From: Pseudomonas sp. Tri1 | Lineage (GTDB): Bacteria > Pseudomonadota > Gammaproteobacteria > Pseudomonadales > Pseudomonadaceae | Direction of reading: 5' to 3' | Assembly (NCBI RefSeq): GCF_017968885.1 | Contig: NZ_CP072913.1 | Span: 976,001 to 1,040,000, forward strand | DNA: 64,000 nucleotides | Part shown: one piece after another, positions 1-10,172 of the stretch | Layout of the letters: each line of letters begins with the position of its first letter | How positions within the stretch are numbered: position 1 is the first letter of the stretch | Translations under genes and position numbers: made by a program | The notes under the pieces: model-generated | What the model was told of the DNA's origin: nothing | Databases searched by the model: none | Seen by the model: only the letters and a program-made list of their open reading frames with translations

Positions 1-878
1 TGGCGCAGGAAATCGGCGGCAACGGTGGAAGGGCTTTCGTGGTTGACGTCCACGCGGGCGTTGAGCTGGCGCATGGTTGCGTCGTCGAACAGCTCGGCCA
101 GGGGCTTGAGCTGTTCGGCCAGTTGCGGATGCGCGTCGAGGAACGCCTGGCGCACCACTGGCGCGGCGGTGTAGTCGGGGAAGTAATGCTTGTCGTCTTC
201 CAGCAACTTCAGCTTGAACGCGTTCAGCCGGCCGTCGGTGGTGTACACCAGGCCGGCAAATACCTGGCCGTTGCGCAGGGCGGTGTAGACCAGCCCCGCA
301 TCCATCTGCCGGATGTTCTTGCGAGTCAGGTTCATGCCGTACTGCTCGACCATGCCCGCCAAACCATCGGAGCGGTTGGCGAACTCAGTGTCCAGGGCCA
401 CCAGGTGGTTATCGTCGGCTTCGGCCTGCAGCACCGTGTTCAACTGGCTGATGCTGTTGATCTGCGGGTATTGGCGGGCGATTTTTTCCGGCAGGGCCAG
501 GGCGTAGGTATTGCTGAATTTCGACGGGGTCAGCCAGACCAGGCCTTTTTTCGCGTCCAGTTCCTTCACTCGGGCGTAGGACTGGGCGCTGTCGAGTTTC
601 TCGGTGACGTGGTTGTAGGCCACCAGCGACACGCCGGTGTATTCCCACAGCATGTCCAGTTGCCCGGTTTCATGGGCACTGCGGGCCAGGTTACTGCCCA
701 AGCCACCGGTGATCTGCGCGTCGTAGCCCCTGTTGCGCAGGTATTGCGCGGTGATTTCCGCCAGCAGCGTCTGTTCGGTGAACACCCGGGCGCCGAGGCG
801 GATCAGGGGTTTTTCAGCAGCGTGGGCGAATCCTGCGAACAGCAGGACACAGCCCAGTATCAAGCTCAACTTCTTCAT
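1..878 (-). CDS. Osmoprotectant (glycine betaine/choline-type) ABC transporter substrate-binding protein, C-terminus cut by window edge
   Basis: About 292 residues are visible, starting at ATG 876-878 (minus) behind an AAAGGAA ribosome site. The first ~20 residues form a classic signal peptide (MKK, hydrophobic core, AHA before the cut), followed by the fold typical of OpuAC/OpuCC/OsmX proteins: an early RLGARVFTEQTLLAEI stretch, GGLGSNL, and LDMLWEYTGV, which carries the aromatic and Asp residues these proteins use near the ligand site. It should act in the periplasm, handing a quaternary amine such as glycine betaine, choline or carnitine to the permease encoded 25 bp upstream in the same operon. 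The exact ligand cannot be read from the sequence. The C-terminus lies beyond base 1. Confidence 0.88.
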   Translation of the reverse strand, partial: MKKLSLILGCVLLFAGFAHAAEKPLIRLGARVFTEQTLLAEITAQYLRNRGYDAQITGGLGSNLARSAHETGQLDMLWEYTGVSLVAYNHVTEKLDSAQSYARVKELDAKKGLVWLTPSKFSNTYALALPEKIARQYPQINSISQLNTVLQAEADDNHLVALDTEFANRSDGLAGMVEQYGMNLTRKNIRQMDAGLVYTALRNGQVFAGLVYTTDGRLNAFKLKLLEDDKHYFPDYTAAPVVRQAFLDAHPQLAEQLKPLAELFDDATMRQLNARVDVNHESPSTVAADFLR

Positions 879-903
879 AAACGATTCCTTTATCCGGCCA
901 GGC

Positions 904-1620
904 TTATGACGGGCGCAGACCGCGCTCCAGCCAGAGGCGGCTGGCCAGTGTCACCAGGCCGTCGAGCAGCAACGCCAGCAGGGCGGTGCAGGCCGCGCCG
1001 AGCAGCAGCTGCGGCTGGTTGTTCAAGGCGATGCCGGGGAAGATCAGGCTGCCGAGGCTGTTGGCGCCGATCAGGAACGCCAGAGGCGCGGTACCGACGT
1101 TGATCGCCAGCGCCACCCGCACGCCACCGATGATGATCGGCACGGCATTGGGCAATTCGACTTTCCACAGCACCTGGCGCGGGGTCATGCCGATGCCGAC
1201 GGCGGCTTCCTTGAGCGAACCCTGGACGTTTTTCAGGCCTTCATAGGTGTTGCGCACGATGGGCAGCAACGAGGCGAGGAACAGGGCGAAGATGGCGGGC
1301 CCGCTGCCGATGCCCAGGATACCCAGGGCGATGGCCAGTACGGCCAGGGGCGGTACGGTGTTACCGATGTTGAACACTTGCATGAAGCGCTCGGCGCGCC
1401 CGACCAGGCTGGGGCGGCTCAAGGCGATGCCGGCCGGGATGCCCACGAGCAGGGCAGCCAGCATGGATGCCAGGACAAGCATCAGGTGCGCTTGCAGGTA
1501 AAACAGCAGATCGTCGTGGTAGCGTTGGATCGTATCGATGCCGATCCAGTGGACCAACAGGGCCAGGAGAGCGACGACGACCGCACCTCCGATAAGCCCT
1601 TTGCCATAGCGGATAGCCAC
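904..1620 (-). CDS. Osmoprotectant ABC transporter permease (OpuCB/OsmW-type)
   Basis: Inner-membrane permease of a BPD/MetI-like importer with several hydrophobic segments. The diagnostic cytoplasmic loop EAAVGIGMTPRQVLWKVELP (EAA motif that docks the ATPase) is followed by NAVPIIIGGVRVA. I chose GTG at 1618-1620 as start, because AGGAG (1628-1632, minus) sits 7 bases upstream of it. The reading frame stays open to an ATG at 1677, but those extra 19 residues are Arg/Pro-rich and have no ribosome site. This gives 238 aa, normal for the family. It is co-transcribed with the binding-protein gene downstream. No ATPase gene is visible here, so it must lie beyond the left edge or elsewhere. Confidence 0.88.
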   Translation of the reverse strand: MAIRYGKGLIGGAVVVALLALLVHWIGIDTIQRYHDDLLFYLQAHLMLVLASMLAALLVGIPAGIALSRPSLVGRAERFMQVFNIGNTVPPLAVLAIALGILGIGSGPAIFALFLASLLPIVRNTYEGLKNVQGSLKEAAVGIGMTPRQVLWKVELPNAVPIIIGGVRVALAINVGTAPLAFLIGANSLGSLIFPGIALNNQPQLLLGAACTALLALLLDGLVTLASRLWLERGLRPS

Positions 1621-1883
1621 AGGCGGACTCCTTTGTCTTTCAGTCGGCGCACGCCTTCCCGGGCGGCGAACCATCACTGGTTGCCGGGAAAACGTTCGCG
1701 AGAAGCAGCTCTTTTCAATGCCGGTAAACGGCCTGTCATTCGAGCCATGAGCGCAGCCTCGTCAGGCTAACTTGCTGATTTTTCAGACCCTGACGAATAG
1801 CCGTAGCAGGGTGGTGGACGCCTCCACGCGGCAAAAGGTTCCCATGTCGAGGAAGATCTGGCCACCCTGGATGTGCTCAACGG

Positions 1884-1913
1884 TTCGGTTCCTGGCACAA
1901 GTTGAGCTATAAT
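1884..1913 (+). promoter_or_regulatory. Candidate sigma-70 promoter of prfC
   Basis: A perfect -10 hexamer TATAAT lies at 1908-1913, 39 bp before the prfC ATG. The matching -35 is weak (TTCGGT at 1884-1889, 18-bp spacing). This is the only convincing -10 in the gap between the divergent osmoprotectant genes and prfC. Confidence 0.5.
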
Positions 1914-1951
1914 CGCCGCCCTTTTTTGAATCACCTGCCAGGCGATTTCCC

Positions 1952-3535
<1,584 letters not shown>

Positions 3536-3553
3536 GCGCTGAGCTATACACCC

Positions 3554-3590
3554 AAAACCCCGCACCGAAAGCTGCGGGGTTTTTTATTTC
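3554..3590 (+). terminator. Intrinsic terminator of prfC
   Basis: An 8-bp GC-rich stem, ACCCCGCA... pairing with ...TGCGGGGT, is followed by TTTTTATTT, starting 20 bp after the prfC stop codon. Confidence 0.9.
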
Positions 3591-3610
3591 CACCTGGGCG
3601 CCACCCATCC

Positions 3611-3702
3611 CCTGTGAGAGCGAGCTTGCTCGCGATAGCAGACTGTCAGGCAATTCAGCGCTGGCTGACCCACCGCCATCGCGAGCAAGCTCGCTCCCAC
3701 AC
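3611..3702. repeat. REP doublet (REPIN)
   Basis: Two inverted copies of the main REP of this genome: GAGCGAGCTTGCTCGCGAT in forward orientation at the left and its reverse complement at the right, separated by about 45 bp. Each copy is itself a small hairpin, and the pair can fold into one larger cruciform. The left copy is slightly degenerate (GTGAGAGCG instead of GTGGGAGCG). Confidence 0.9.
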
Positions 3703-3744
3703 TGGATCTTCAGTGGGCGAAAAACTTGTGTTTGGCACAGATCC

Positions 3745-3838
3745 CCTCGTGGAAGCGAGCTTGCTCGCGATGGCGGTGGGCCAGCTTGCCTGGATGTTGG
3801 ATGTGTCGGCCTCTTCGCGGGCAAGCCCGCTCCCACAT
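3745..3838. repeat. REP doublet (REPIN), diverged
   Basis: Second inverted pair of the same REP family, 42 bp after the first. The left copy reads GTGGAAGCGAGCTTGCTCGCGA. The right copy is of the variant type with CGCGGGCAAGCCCGCTCCCAC, so the two halves belong to different sequence subtypes. Confidence 0.85.
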
Positions 3839-3855
3839 TGAATGTTGGGTGTTAG

Positions 3856-3887
3856 TTGGTTTGGAAATAACACTTATTCGAAACCAA
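3856..3887. promoter_or_regulatory. AT-rich inverted repeat upstream of the small acidic protein gene
   Basis: TTGGTTT (3856-3862) pairs perfectly with AAACCAA (3881-3887). Inside it, AATAA (3866-3870) pairs with TTATT (3874-3878). It lies 125 bp upstream of the ATG at 4013, where a promoter or operator would be expected. No regulator is recognised. Confidence 0.35.
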
Positions 3888-4012
3888 TCTGTCGCGTTGC
3901 GGCATTTCTGTCTGTTCTGAAGCGTCCTATCTGGTGAACCGGCCTGTTCAGAACTAGATTTTCTTGAGCGCCATCAGGCCCCCGGCTTTATCCGGAAAAG
4001 AAGGAATTGGCT

Positions 4013-4270
4013 ATGAACAAGCTTCTACGCATGATGTTTTTGCTGAAGGTTTTGGTAATGCTGTCCCTGGGCTCCACGGCCGTGTGGGCGGAATGCGATG
4101 AGCACGAGCAGCACGCGTCGAGTGGGCAAGTGGTGCAGGGTGAGTTGATGCTGGCGGCGTCCGATTCGGAGGCTGGTGACCCGGACGATGGCGAGGACGA
4201 TGATGGTTCGCCAGTCGATCCGCCGGACGGTGATGAAGATGAAGAGGGGGAAGGCGATAGCCAGACGTAG
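4013..4270 (+). CDS. Small secreted acidic protein of unknown function
   Basis: An 85-aa product. ATG 4013 is preceded by AAGGA (4001-4005) at 7-bp spacing; the frame also opens at TTG 4007, but that has no spacing-compatible ribosome site. Residues 1-24 look like a signal peptide (MNKLLRMMFLLKVLVMLSLG core, AVWA before the likely cut), leaving a mature peptide of about 60 residues. Its second half is almost entirely Asp/Glu/Gly/Pro/Ser (for example DDGEDDDGSPVDPPDGDEDE), so it should be disordered and strongly negative. It contains a single Cys just after the signal peptide (AECDEHEQ). It stands alone between repeats with its own terminator. Cation or polycation binding would be a guess; I do not recognise a family. 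Confidence 0.72.
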   Translation: MNKLLRMMFLLKVLVMLSLGSTAVWAECDEHEQHASSGQVVQGELMLAASDSEAGDPDDGEDDDGSPVDPPDGDEDEEGEGDSQT

Positions 4271-4285
4271 ATCTCTGACCTAAAG

Positions 4286-4336
4286 AAAACCCCTCCAGCC
4301 CCAACTGAGACTCAGTCGGGGCTGGAGGGTTTTTTA
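4286..4336 (+). terminator. Intrinsic terminator of the small acidic protein gene
   Basis: A long stem, AAACCCCTCCAGCCCC against GGGGCTGGAGGGTTT, with loop AACTGAGACTCAGTC (which can pair further) and a run of T. It starts 16 bp after the stop codon. Its presence supports the small ORF being a real transcription unit. It could also stop transcripts arriving from dppF on the other strand. Confidence 0.9.
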
Positions 4337-4370
4337 TGCAGGGTGCATGGCCCAAGGCGAAGACTTCCCC

Positions 4371-4416
4371 CTGTGGCGAGGGGATTTATCCCCGCTGGGC
4401 TGCGCAGCAGCCCCCA
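4371..4416. repeat. Short palindromic repeat, second family (GTGGCGAGGGGATTTATCCCC type)
   Basis: GTGGCGAGGGGATTTATCCCC followed by the hairpin CTGGGCTGCGCAGCAGCCC. The same unit recurs at 18235-18274, 23961-24078 and 50366-50492, always between genes. Confidence 0.8.
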
Positions 4417-4447
4417 AACCAGGCAACTCGGAGTGCCAGGAGCATTG

Positions 4448-4560
4448 CTGATCGTTCCCACGCTCCTGCGTGGGAATGCAGCCACGGACGCTCCGCGTCC
4501 CAAGAGCCGAACGCGGAGCGTCCGTTGAGGCGTCCCCACGCAGAGCGTGGGAACGATCAG
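4448..4560. repeat. 113-bp imperfect palindrome, third repeat family (GATCGTTCCCACGCTC type)
   Basis: The left arm begins CTGATCGTTCCCACGCTC and the right arm ends in its exact reverse complement GAGCGTGGGAACGATCAG. Internal hairpins GGACGCTCCGCGT and ACGCGGAGCGTCC also pair, so the whole element can fold as one long stem. It sits 16 bp past the dppF stop codon, so transcripts reading out of dppF would carry this structure. A single half copy occurs at 25525-25577. Confidence 0.85.
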
Positions 4561-4576
4561 GTGGTGGGGTGAATGG

Positions 4577-5557
4577 CTACGGCGCGCCTTCGAGGAACTG
4601 CTCGGCGTAGTGACACGCCACCTGCCGGTTATCGAGTAGACGCAAGGCCGGTTCCTCGGTTTTGCAGCGCTCGGTGGCGTAGGGGCAGCGCTTGTGGAAG
4701 GCGCAGCCGGACGGTGGGTTGAGCGGGTTGGGCAGTTCGCCGACGATCTTGATCTTCGGCTTGTTCGGGTCCGGGTGGATGGTCGGGGTGGCCGACAGCA
4801 GCGCCTGGGTGTACGGATGCAGCGGGCGGCTGTAGATCGACTCGTTAGGGCCCATTTCCACCGGGCGGCCGAGGTACATCACCATTACGTCGTCGGCGAC
4901 GTGTTGCACCACTGCCAGGTTATGGGAAATGAACACGTAGGCGGTGTTGAATTCCTCCTGCAAATCCATGAACAGGTTCAGCACCTGAGCCTGGATCGAC
5001 ACGTCCAGCGCCGACGTCGGTTCGTCCGCCACCAGCACCTTGGGTTGCAGCATCATGGCGCGGGCCAGGGCGATGCGCTGGCGCTGGCCGCCGGAAAACA
5101 TGTGCGGGTAACGCTGGTAATGCTCGGGGCGCAAGCCTACCTGCTTCATCATCGCCTGGACTTTTTCCCGCCGCTCGGTGGCCGAGAGCTTGGTGTTGAT
5201 CAGCAATGGCTCGGCCAGTTGATCACCGATCTTCTGTCGTGGGTTGAGGGACGCGTACGGGCTCTGGAACACCATCTGCACGTCTTTGCGCAATTGCTTG
5301 CGTTCGGCCTTGTTGGCGCCGGTCACTTCCTGGCCGGCAATTTTCAAGGAGCCGGAGGACGGTTCTTCGATCAGCGTCAGGGCCCGGGCGAGGGTGGATT
5401 TGCCGCAACCGGATTCACCAACCACGGCGAGGGTCTTGCCGGCTTCCAGTTCGAACGACACACCGTTGAGGGCACGCACGGTCGCATGGCCCTTGAACAT
5501 GCCACGGGACACTTCGTAATGACGGGTCAGGTCACGGGCGGTAAGTACGACGGCCAT
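4577..5557 (-). CDS. dppF: Di/oligopeptide ABC transporter ATPase DppF
   Basis: A 326-aa cytoplasmic ATPase of the dipeptide importer. Walker A is GESGCGKST, the signature is FSGGQRQRIALARAM, and Walker B is KVLVADEPTSALD. The C-terminal oligopeptide-transporter domain carries the Cys cluster expected to bind an iron-sulfur group (GCAFHKRCPYATERC). Start: ATG 5555-5557 overlaps the dppD stop as TGATG, with AGGAGG 7 bases upstream. A GTG one codon earlier is also possible. It is the last gene of the peptide operon, followed by a large palindromic repeat. DppD and DppF form the two unequal ATPase halves. Confidence 0.96.
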   Translation of the reverse strand: MAVVLTARDLTRHYEVSRGMFKGHATVRALNGVSFELEAGKTLAVVGESGCGKSTLARALTLIEEPSSGSLKIAGQEVTGANKAERKQLRKDVQMVFQSPYASLNPRQKIGDQLAEPLLINTKLSATERREKVQAMMKQVGLRPEHYQRYPHMFSGGQRQRIALARAMMLQPKVLVADEPTSALDVSIQAQVLNLFMDLQEEFNTAYVFISHNLAVVQHVADDVMVMYLGRPVEMGPNESIYSRPLHPYTQALLSATPTIHPDPNKPKIKIVGELPNPLNPPSGCAFHKRCPYATERCKTEEPALRLLDNRQVACHYAEQFLEGAP

Positions 5558-6525
5558 CACGCCACCTCCTGGTTCAACGGGTAGAAGCAGCGGGCGAGGC
5601 TGTTGGATTTCGGGTCAAGAGCAGGGCGTTGCTGGCGGCAGTTATCCTGCACGTACGGGCAGCGCGGCGACAGCAGGCAACCTTGCGGACGGTCGTAGCG
5701 ACCGGGGACGATACCGGGCAAGGTCGCCAGGCGCTCGGCACCCATGCTGTGTTCCGGAATCGCCGCCAACAGTGCTTCGCTGTACGGGTGGGCGGGGATG
5801 TCGAACAGTTCGGGCACCTTGCCCACTTCCACCGCTTGGCCGGCGTACATCACGCACACGCGCTGGGCGGTTTCAGCGACCACGGCGAGGTCGTGGGTGA
5901 TCAGTACCAGGCCCATGTCCTGCTCTTTCTGCAGGGCCAACAGCAGGTCCATGATCTGTGCCTGGATGGTCACGTCGAGGGCGGTGGTCGGTTCGTCGGC
6001 GATCAACAGTTTCGGCTCGCCGGCAATGGCCATGGCAATCGCCACGCGCTGGCTCATGCCGCCGGACAGTTGGTGCGGGTAGGCGTCCATGCGGCTGGCG
6101 GCACCCGGGATCTCGACTTTTTCCAGCAGCTCGATGGCGCGCTTGCGGGCGGCCTTGCTGGACATCTTCAGGTGCAGGCGCAGCACTTCTTCGATCTGGA
6201 AACCTACGGTGTAGCTGGGGTTGAGCGCTGTCATCGGGTCCTGGAAGACCATCGCCAGGTCTTTGCCGACGATCTGCCGGCGCTGGCGGTTGCTCAGCTT
6301 GAGCATGTTTTTGCCGTCGAAGTTCACGGCGTCGGCGGTGATGATGCCAGGGTGCTCGATCAGACCCATCAGCGCCATCATGGTCACCGATTTACCCGAG
6401 CCCGATTCGCCAACGATGGCCAGGACTTCGCCTTTTTCCACGGTCAGGTCCAGGCCGTCGACCACCGGCACGGCAGTGGCGTCGCCGAAGCGAACGTTGA
6501 GATTCTTGATTTCTAGCAGTGACAT
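5557..6525 (-). CDS. dppD: Di/oligopeptide ABC transporter ATPase DppD
   Basis: A 322-aa ATPase partner of DppF. Walker A is GESGSGKSV, the signature is [15 protein letters not shown], and Walker B is [13 protein letters not shown]. The C-terminal oligopeptide domain has [15 protein letters not shown], again a four-Cys pattern. Start ATG at 6523-6525 follows GAGGAG at 6-bp spacing; the frame is open a further 15 codons, but that extension lacks conservation features. It lies 10 bp after dppC and overlaps dppF by one base, indicating tight translational coupling. Confidence 0.96.
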   Translation of the reverse strand: MSLLEIKNLNVRFGDATAVPVVDGLDLTVEKGEVLAIVGESGSGKSVTMMALMGLIEHPGIITADAVNFDGKNMLKLSNRQRRQIVGKDLAMVFQDPMTALNPSYTVGFQIEEVLRLHLKMSSKAARKRAIELLEKVEIPGAASRMDAYPHQLSGGMSQRVAIAMAIAGEPKLLIADEPTTALDVTIQAQIMDLLLALQKEQDMGLVLITHDLAVVAETAQRVCVMYAGQAVEVGKVPELFDIPAHPYSEALLAAIPEHSMGAERLATLPGIVPGRYDRPQGCLLSPRCPYVQDNCRQQRPALDPKSNSLARCFYPLNQEVA

Positions 6526-6535
6526 GGGAATCTCC

Positions 6536-7447
6536 TCAGGCGGCATTCTTGAGTTTCGGGTCCAGCGCATCGCGCAAACCGTCGCCCATCAGGTTGATTG
6601 CCAGCACGCTGAGCAAAATGGTCAGGCCAGGCAGGCTCACCACCCACCAGGCGCGTTCGATGTAGTCGCGGGCCGAGGCCAGCATGGTGCCCCACTCCGG
6701 GGTAGGCGGCTGCACGCCCAGGCCGAGGAAGCCCAGGGCGGCGGCGTCGAGGATCGCCGAGGAAAAGCTCAGGGTCGCCTGGACGATCAGCGGCGCCATG
6801 CAGTTGGGCAGCACAGTGATGAACATCAGGCGCGGCAGGCCGGCACCGGCCAGGCGGGCGGCGGTCACGTAGTCGCGGTTCAGCTCGCCCATCACGGCGG
6901 CGCGGGTCAGGCGCACGTAGGACGGCAACGAGACGATGGCGATGGCGATCACGGTGTTGATCAGGCCAGGGCCGAGGATGGCGACGATCGCCACGGCCAG
7001 CAGCAGCGAGGGCAGGGCGAGCATGATGTCCATCAGACGCATGATGGTCGGGCCGAGGATGCGCGGGAAGAACCCGGCGAACAGCCCCAGCAGGATGCCC
7101 GGGATCAGTGACATGACCACCGACGATAAACCGATCAGCAGCGACAGGCGCGAACCCTGGATCAGGCGCGAGAGCAAATCGCGGCCCAGTTCGTCGGTGC
7201 CCAGCAGGAACTGGATTTGCCCACCTTCGAGCCAGGCCGGCGGGGTCAGCAGGAAGTCGCGGTACTGCTCGCTCGGGTCATGGGGGGCGACCCAGGGTGC
7301 GAAGAGCGCACAGAACACCACCAGGATCATGAACATCAATCCGGCCACGGCACCCTTGTTGCGGGAAAACGCGTGCCAGAATTCTTTGTACGGGGACGGG
7401 TACAGCAGGCTTTGATCGACTGCTACCGAGGTAGTTGGAGTACTCAT
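6536..7447 (-). CDS. dppC: Di/oligopeptide ABC transporter permease DppC
   Basis: A 303-aa inner-membrane permease. It has an N-terminal OppC-type region (one transmembrane helix near residues 30-50 with APWVAPHDP after it). The BPD-type domain contains [20 protein letters not shown] and the EAA-type loop near [21 protein letters not shown] start at ATG 7445-7447 (MSTPTTS); the frame is open 14 codons further but without a ribosome site. It is paired with DppB and lies 10 bp after the dppB stop. Confidence 0.95.
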   Translation of the reverse strand: MSTPTTSVAVDQSLLYPSPYKEFWHAFSRNKGAVAGLMFMILVVFCALFAPWVAPHDPSEQYRDFLLTPPAWLEGGQIQFLLGTDELGRDLLSRLIQGSRLSLLIGLSSVVMSLIPGILLGLFAGFFPRILGPTIMRLMDIMLALPSLLLAVAIVAILGPGLINTVIAIAIVSLPSYVRLTRAAVMGELNRDYVTAARLAGAGLPRLMFITVLPNCMAPLIVQATLSFSSAILDAAALGFLGLGVQPPTPEWGTMLASARDYIERAWWVVSLPGLTILLSVLAINLMGDGLRDALDPKLKNAA

Positions 7448-7457
7448 TGTTTTGATC

Positions 7458-8468
7458 TCAGCGCTGGTGACGAATGCGTGGGTTGGCAAAGCCGTAGAGG
7501 ATGTCCACGACGAAGTTGACCAGAATCACCAGGCAGGCGATTAACAGGATGCCGTTCTGCACCACGGGATAGTCCCGGGCGCCGATGGCTTCGATCAGCC
7601 ACTTGCCGATGCCCGGCCAGGAGAAGATCGTTTCGGTCAGGACCGCACCGGCCAGCAGCGTGCCAACTTGCAGGCCGACCACGGTCAGCACCGGGATCAA
7701 CGCGTTGCGCAGGCCGTGCACGAACACCACGCGCGACGGCGACAGGCCTTTGGCGCGGGCGGTACGGATGTAGTCTTCGCGCAGTACTTCGAGCATTGAA
7801 GAGCGGGTCATGCGGGCGATCACCGCCAGCGGAATGGTGCCCAGCACGATGGCCGGCAGGATCAGGTGATGCAGCGCGTCGAGAAATGCCCCAGGCTCAT
7901 CGGCCAACAGGCTGTCGATCAGCATGAAACCGGTTTTGGGCTCGATGTCGTAGAGCAAGTCGATCCGCCCGGACACCGGGGTCCAACCCAGGGACACCGA
8001 GAAGAACATGATCAGGATCAGGCCCCACCAGAAGATCGGCATCGAGTATCCCGCCAGGGAGATGCCCATCACCCCATGGTCGAACAGGGACCCTCGCTTG
8101 AGTGCCGCGATCACCCCGGCCAAAAGGCCCAGGATACCGGCGAACAACAGGGCGGCCATGGACAGTTCCAGGGTCGCGGGAAACAGGGAGCTGAACTCGG
8201 TCCATACGCTTTCACGGGTACGCAGCGATTCGCCGAGGTCGCCGTGGGCCAGTTTGCCGATGTAGTCCAGGTACTGGGCATACAGCGGTTTATTCAGGCC
8301 AAGGCGTTCCATTGCCTGAGCATGCATTTCGGGATCGACCCGACGTTCGCCCATCATCACTTCCACGGGGTCGCCGGGAATCATGCGAATCAACGCGAAA
8401 GTCAGCAAGGTGATGCCGAAGAACGTGGGGATCAGTAATCCCAGTCGGCGGGCAATAAAACTAAACAT
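7458..8468 (-). CDS. dppB: Di/oligopeptide ABC transporter permease DppB
   Basis: A 336-aa inner-membrane permease with the OppB/DppB N-terminus (MFSFIARRLGLLIPTFFGIT, then FALIRMIPGDPVEVMMG). Its EAA-type loop is DYIRTARAKGLSPSRVVFVH, and the C-terminal part is GRNALIP-like (GLRNALIPVLTVVGLQ). Six hydrophobic segments fit the family. It follows the fourth binding-protein gene by 74 bp and precedes dppC by 10 bp. It forms the transmembrane pore with DppC. Confidence 0.96.
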   Translation of the reverse strand: MFSFIARRLGLLIPTFFGITLLTFALIRMIPGDPVEVMMGERRVDPEMHAQAMERLGLNKPLYAQYLDYIGKLAHGDLGESLRTRESVWTEFSSLFPATLELSMAALLFAGILGLLAGVIAALKRGSLFDHGVMGISLAGYSMPIFWWGLILIMFFSVSLGWTPVSGRIDLLYDIEPKTGFMLIDSLLADEPGAFLDALHHLILPAIVLGTIPLAVIARMTRSSMLEVLREDYIRTARAKGLSPSRVVFVHGLRNALIPVLTVVGLQVGTLLAGAVLTETIFSWPGIGKWLIEAIGARDYPVVQNGILLIACLVILVNFVVDILYGFANPRIRHQR

Positions 8469-8542
8469 CTTCAGGTGTACCTCATCAGCCGGTTAGGCGT
8501 GCCCGGCAACCCTCGGATAAGGGATGCCGGGCGTCTTCTTAT

Positions 8543-10138
8543 CTACTTCACCTGGGTGGTGGCGAAGTTGTTGGTGGTGAGCGGGCTAATCACATAACCC
8601 TCTACGTTGTTGCGCATTGCCGTGAACATCCGGGTGTGGGCCATGCTGATCCATGGTTGGTCCTGGTTGAAAATCACCTGGGCCTGCTCATAGAGCTTGA
8701 TGCGCTCCTCAGGGTTCACTGTGGCGCGAGCCTGGTCGATCAGGGCCTGGAATTTCTCGTTGCACCAGCGCGCGTAGTTTTCGCCGTTCTTGGCGGCCTC
8801 GCAACTGAGCATAGGCGTCAGGAAGTTATCCGGGTCGCCGTTATCGCCCGCCCATCCGGCGGAGACCATGTCGTGCTCGCCGTTTTTCGCGCGCTTGAGC
8901 ATTTCGCCCCATTCCATCACGCGGATGTCGACCTTGATCCCGACCTTCGCCAGGTCGGCCTGCATCATCTGCGCGCCGAGCATCGGGTTGGGGTTGGTCG
9001 GACCGCCGCCGTTGCGGGTGAACAGGGTGAACACGGTGCCTTCCGGCACGCCGGCTTCCTTGAGCAGCTCGCGGGCCTTGTCCAGGCTGCGAGGTGGGTT
9101 CTTCAGGTCGTGGTTGAAGCCCAGCAGGGTTGGCGGATACGGGTTGACCGCGACGGTGGCGTTGCCCTTGCCGAACAGCGCGTTGACGTAGGCTTCCTTG
9201 TCGAAGGCCAGGTCGATGGCTTTACGCACCCGCACGTCGCTCATGTATTTGTGGCTGGTGTTCAGGGCGGTGTAGGAGACGGTCATCGCGTCCAGCTCGG
9301 CGACCTTCAGGTTAGGGTCTTTCTTGATGCTGGGGATGTCATCCGGTTTTGGATACAGCGCGATCTGGCACTCGTTGGTCTTGAGCTTTTGCATGCGCAC
9401 GTTGTTGTCGGTGGCGATGGCCAGTACCAGGGCATCGGCCGGCGGCTTGCCACGGAAGTAGTCCGGGTTGGCCTTGAAGCGCACCTGGGCGTCCTTGTTG
9501 TAGCGCTGGAAGATGAACGGCCCGGTGCCGACCGGTTTGCTGTTGAGATCGCCGGCCTTATTGGCCTTGAGCAACTGGTCAGCGTATTCGGCCGGGTAGA
9601 TCGAGGAGAAGGCCATGGCGATGTCGGCCAGGAATGGCGCTTCGCGACGGGTCAGGCTGAACTTGACCGTGTGTTCGTCGACTTTCTCGACGCTCTTGAG
9701 CAGTTCTTTGAAGCCCATGCTTTCAAAGTAGGGGAAGCCCACGCTCGACAGTTTGTGCCAGGGGTGATTCGGGTCCAACTGACGCTGGAAGCTCCAGACC
9801 ACGTCGTCGGCGTTCATGTCGCGGGTCGGCTTGAAGTAGTCGGTGGTGTGGAACTTGACGCCCTTGCGCAGGTGGAAGGTGTACGTCAGGCCGTCATCAC
9901 TGATGTCCCAGGATTCGGCCAGGGCCGGAATCACTTCCGTGGTGCCGGGCTTGAAGTCGGCCAGGCGGTTGAAAATGGTTTCTGCCACGGCGTCGGCAGT
10001 GACTGCAGTCGTGTACTGGACCATGTCGAAGCCTTCCGGGCTGGCTTCTGTACAAACCACCAGGGGTTTGGCCGTGGCGCCAACAGCGACACTCAGCAGC
10101 GCGGCAGCGATGGCGGCGCGTAGGGGGATCATGTTCAT
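8543..10138 (-). CDS. dppA4: Dipeptide ABC transporter substrate-binding protein (position of DppA4)
   Basis: A 531-aa periplasmic binding protein of SBP family 5, with a signal peptide of about 25 residues. The family core is visible: DGLTYTFHLRKGVKFHTTDYF, ADDVVWSFQRQLDP, PVGTGPFIFQRY, and SVSYTALNTSHK-type central sequence. ATG 10136-10138 has AGAGG 7 bases upstream; a TTG two codons earlier opens the same frame. It is the binding protein directly attached to dppBCDF. The symbol follows its position relative to the P. aeruginosa dppA1-A4 layout and is an inference. A hairpin separates it from the porin gene upstream. Confidence 0.92.
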   Translation of the reverse strand: MNMIPLRAAIAAALLSVAVGATAKPLVVCTEASPEGFDMVQYTTAVTADAVAETIFNRLADFKPGTTEVIPALAESWDISDDGLTYTFHLRKGVKFHTTDYFKPTRDMNADDVVWSFQRQLDPNHPWHKLSSVGFPYFESMGFKELLKSVEKVDEHTVKFSLTRREAPFLADIAMAFSSIYPAEYADQLLKANKAGDLNSKPVGTGPFIFQRYNKDAQVRFKANPDYFRGKPPADALVLAIATDNNVRMQKLKTNECQIALYPKPDDIPSIKKDPNLKVAELDAMTVSYTALNTSHKYMSDVRVRKAIDLAFDKEAYVNALFGKGNATVAVNPYPPTLLGFNHDLKNPPRSLDKARELLKEAGVPEGTVFTLFTRNGGGPTNPNPMLGAQMMQADLAKVGIKVDIRVMEWGEMLKRAKNGEHDMVSAGWAGDNGDPDNFLTPMLSCEAAKNGENYARWCNEKFQALIDQARATVNPEERIKLYEQAQVIFNQDQPWISMAHTRMFTAMRNNVEGYVISPLTTNNFATTQVK

Positions 10139-10172
10139 CGTCAATCCTCTGCAATCGGGTAAATGGCAAAAG

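Noticed and set aside
1894..1914. A sigma-54 (-24/-12) promoter before prfC, suggested by CTGGCACA
   Set aside because: The -12 part does not match TTGC at the needed spacing, while a perfect TATAAT overlaps it.
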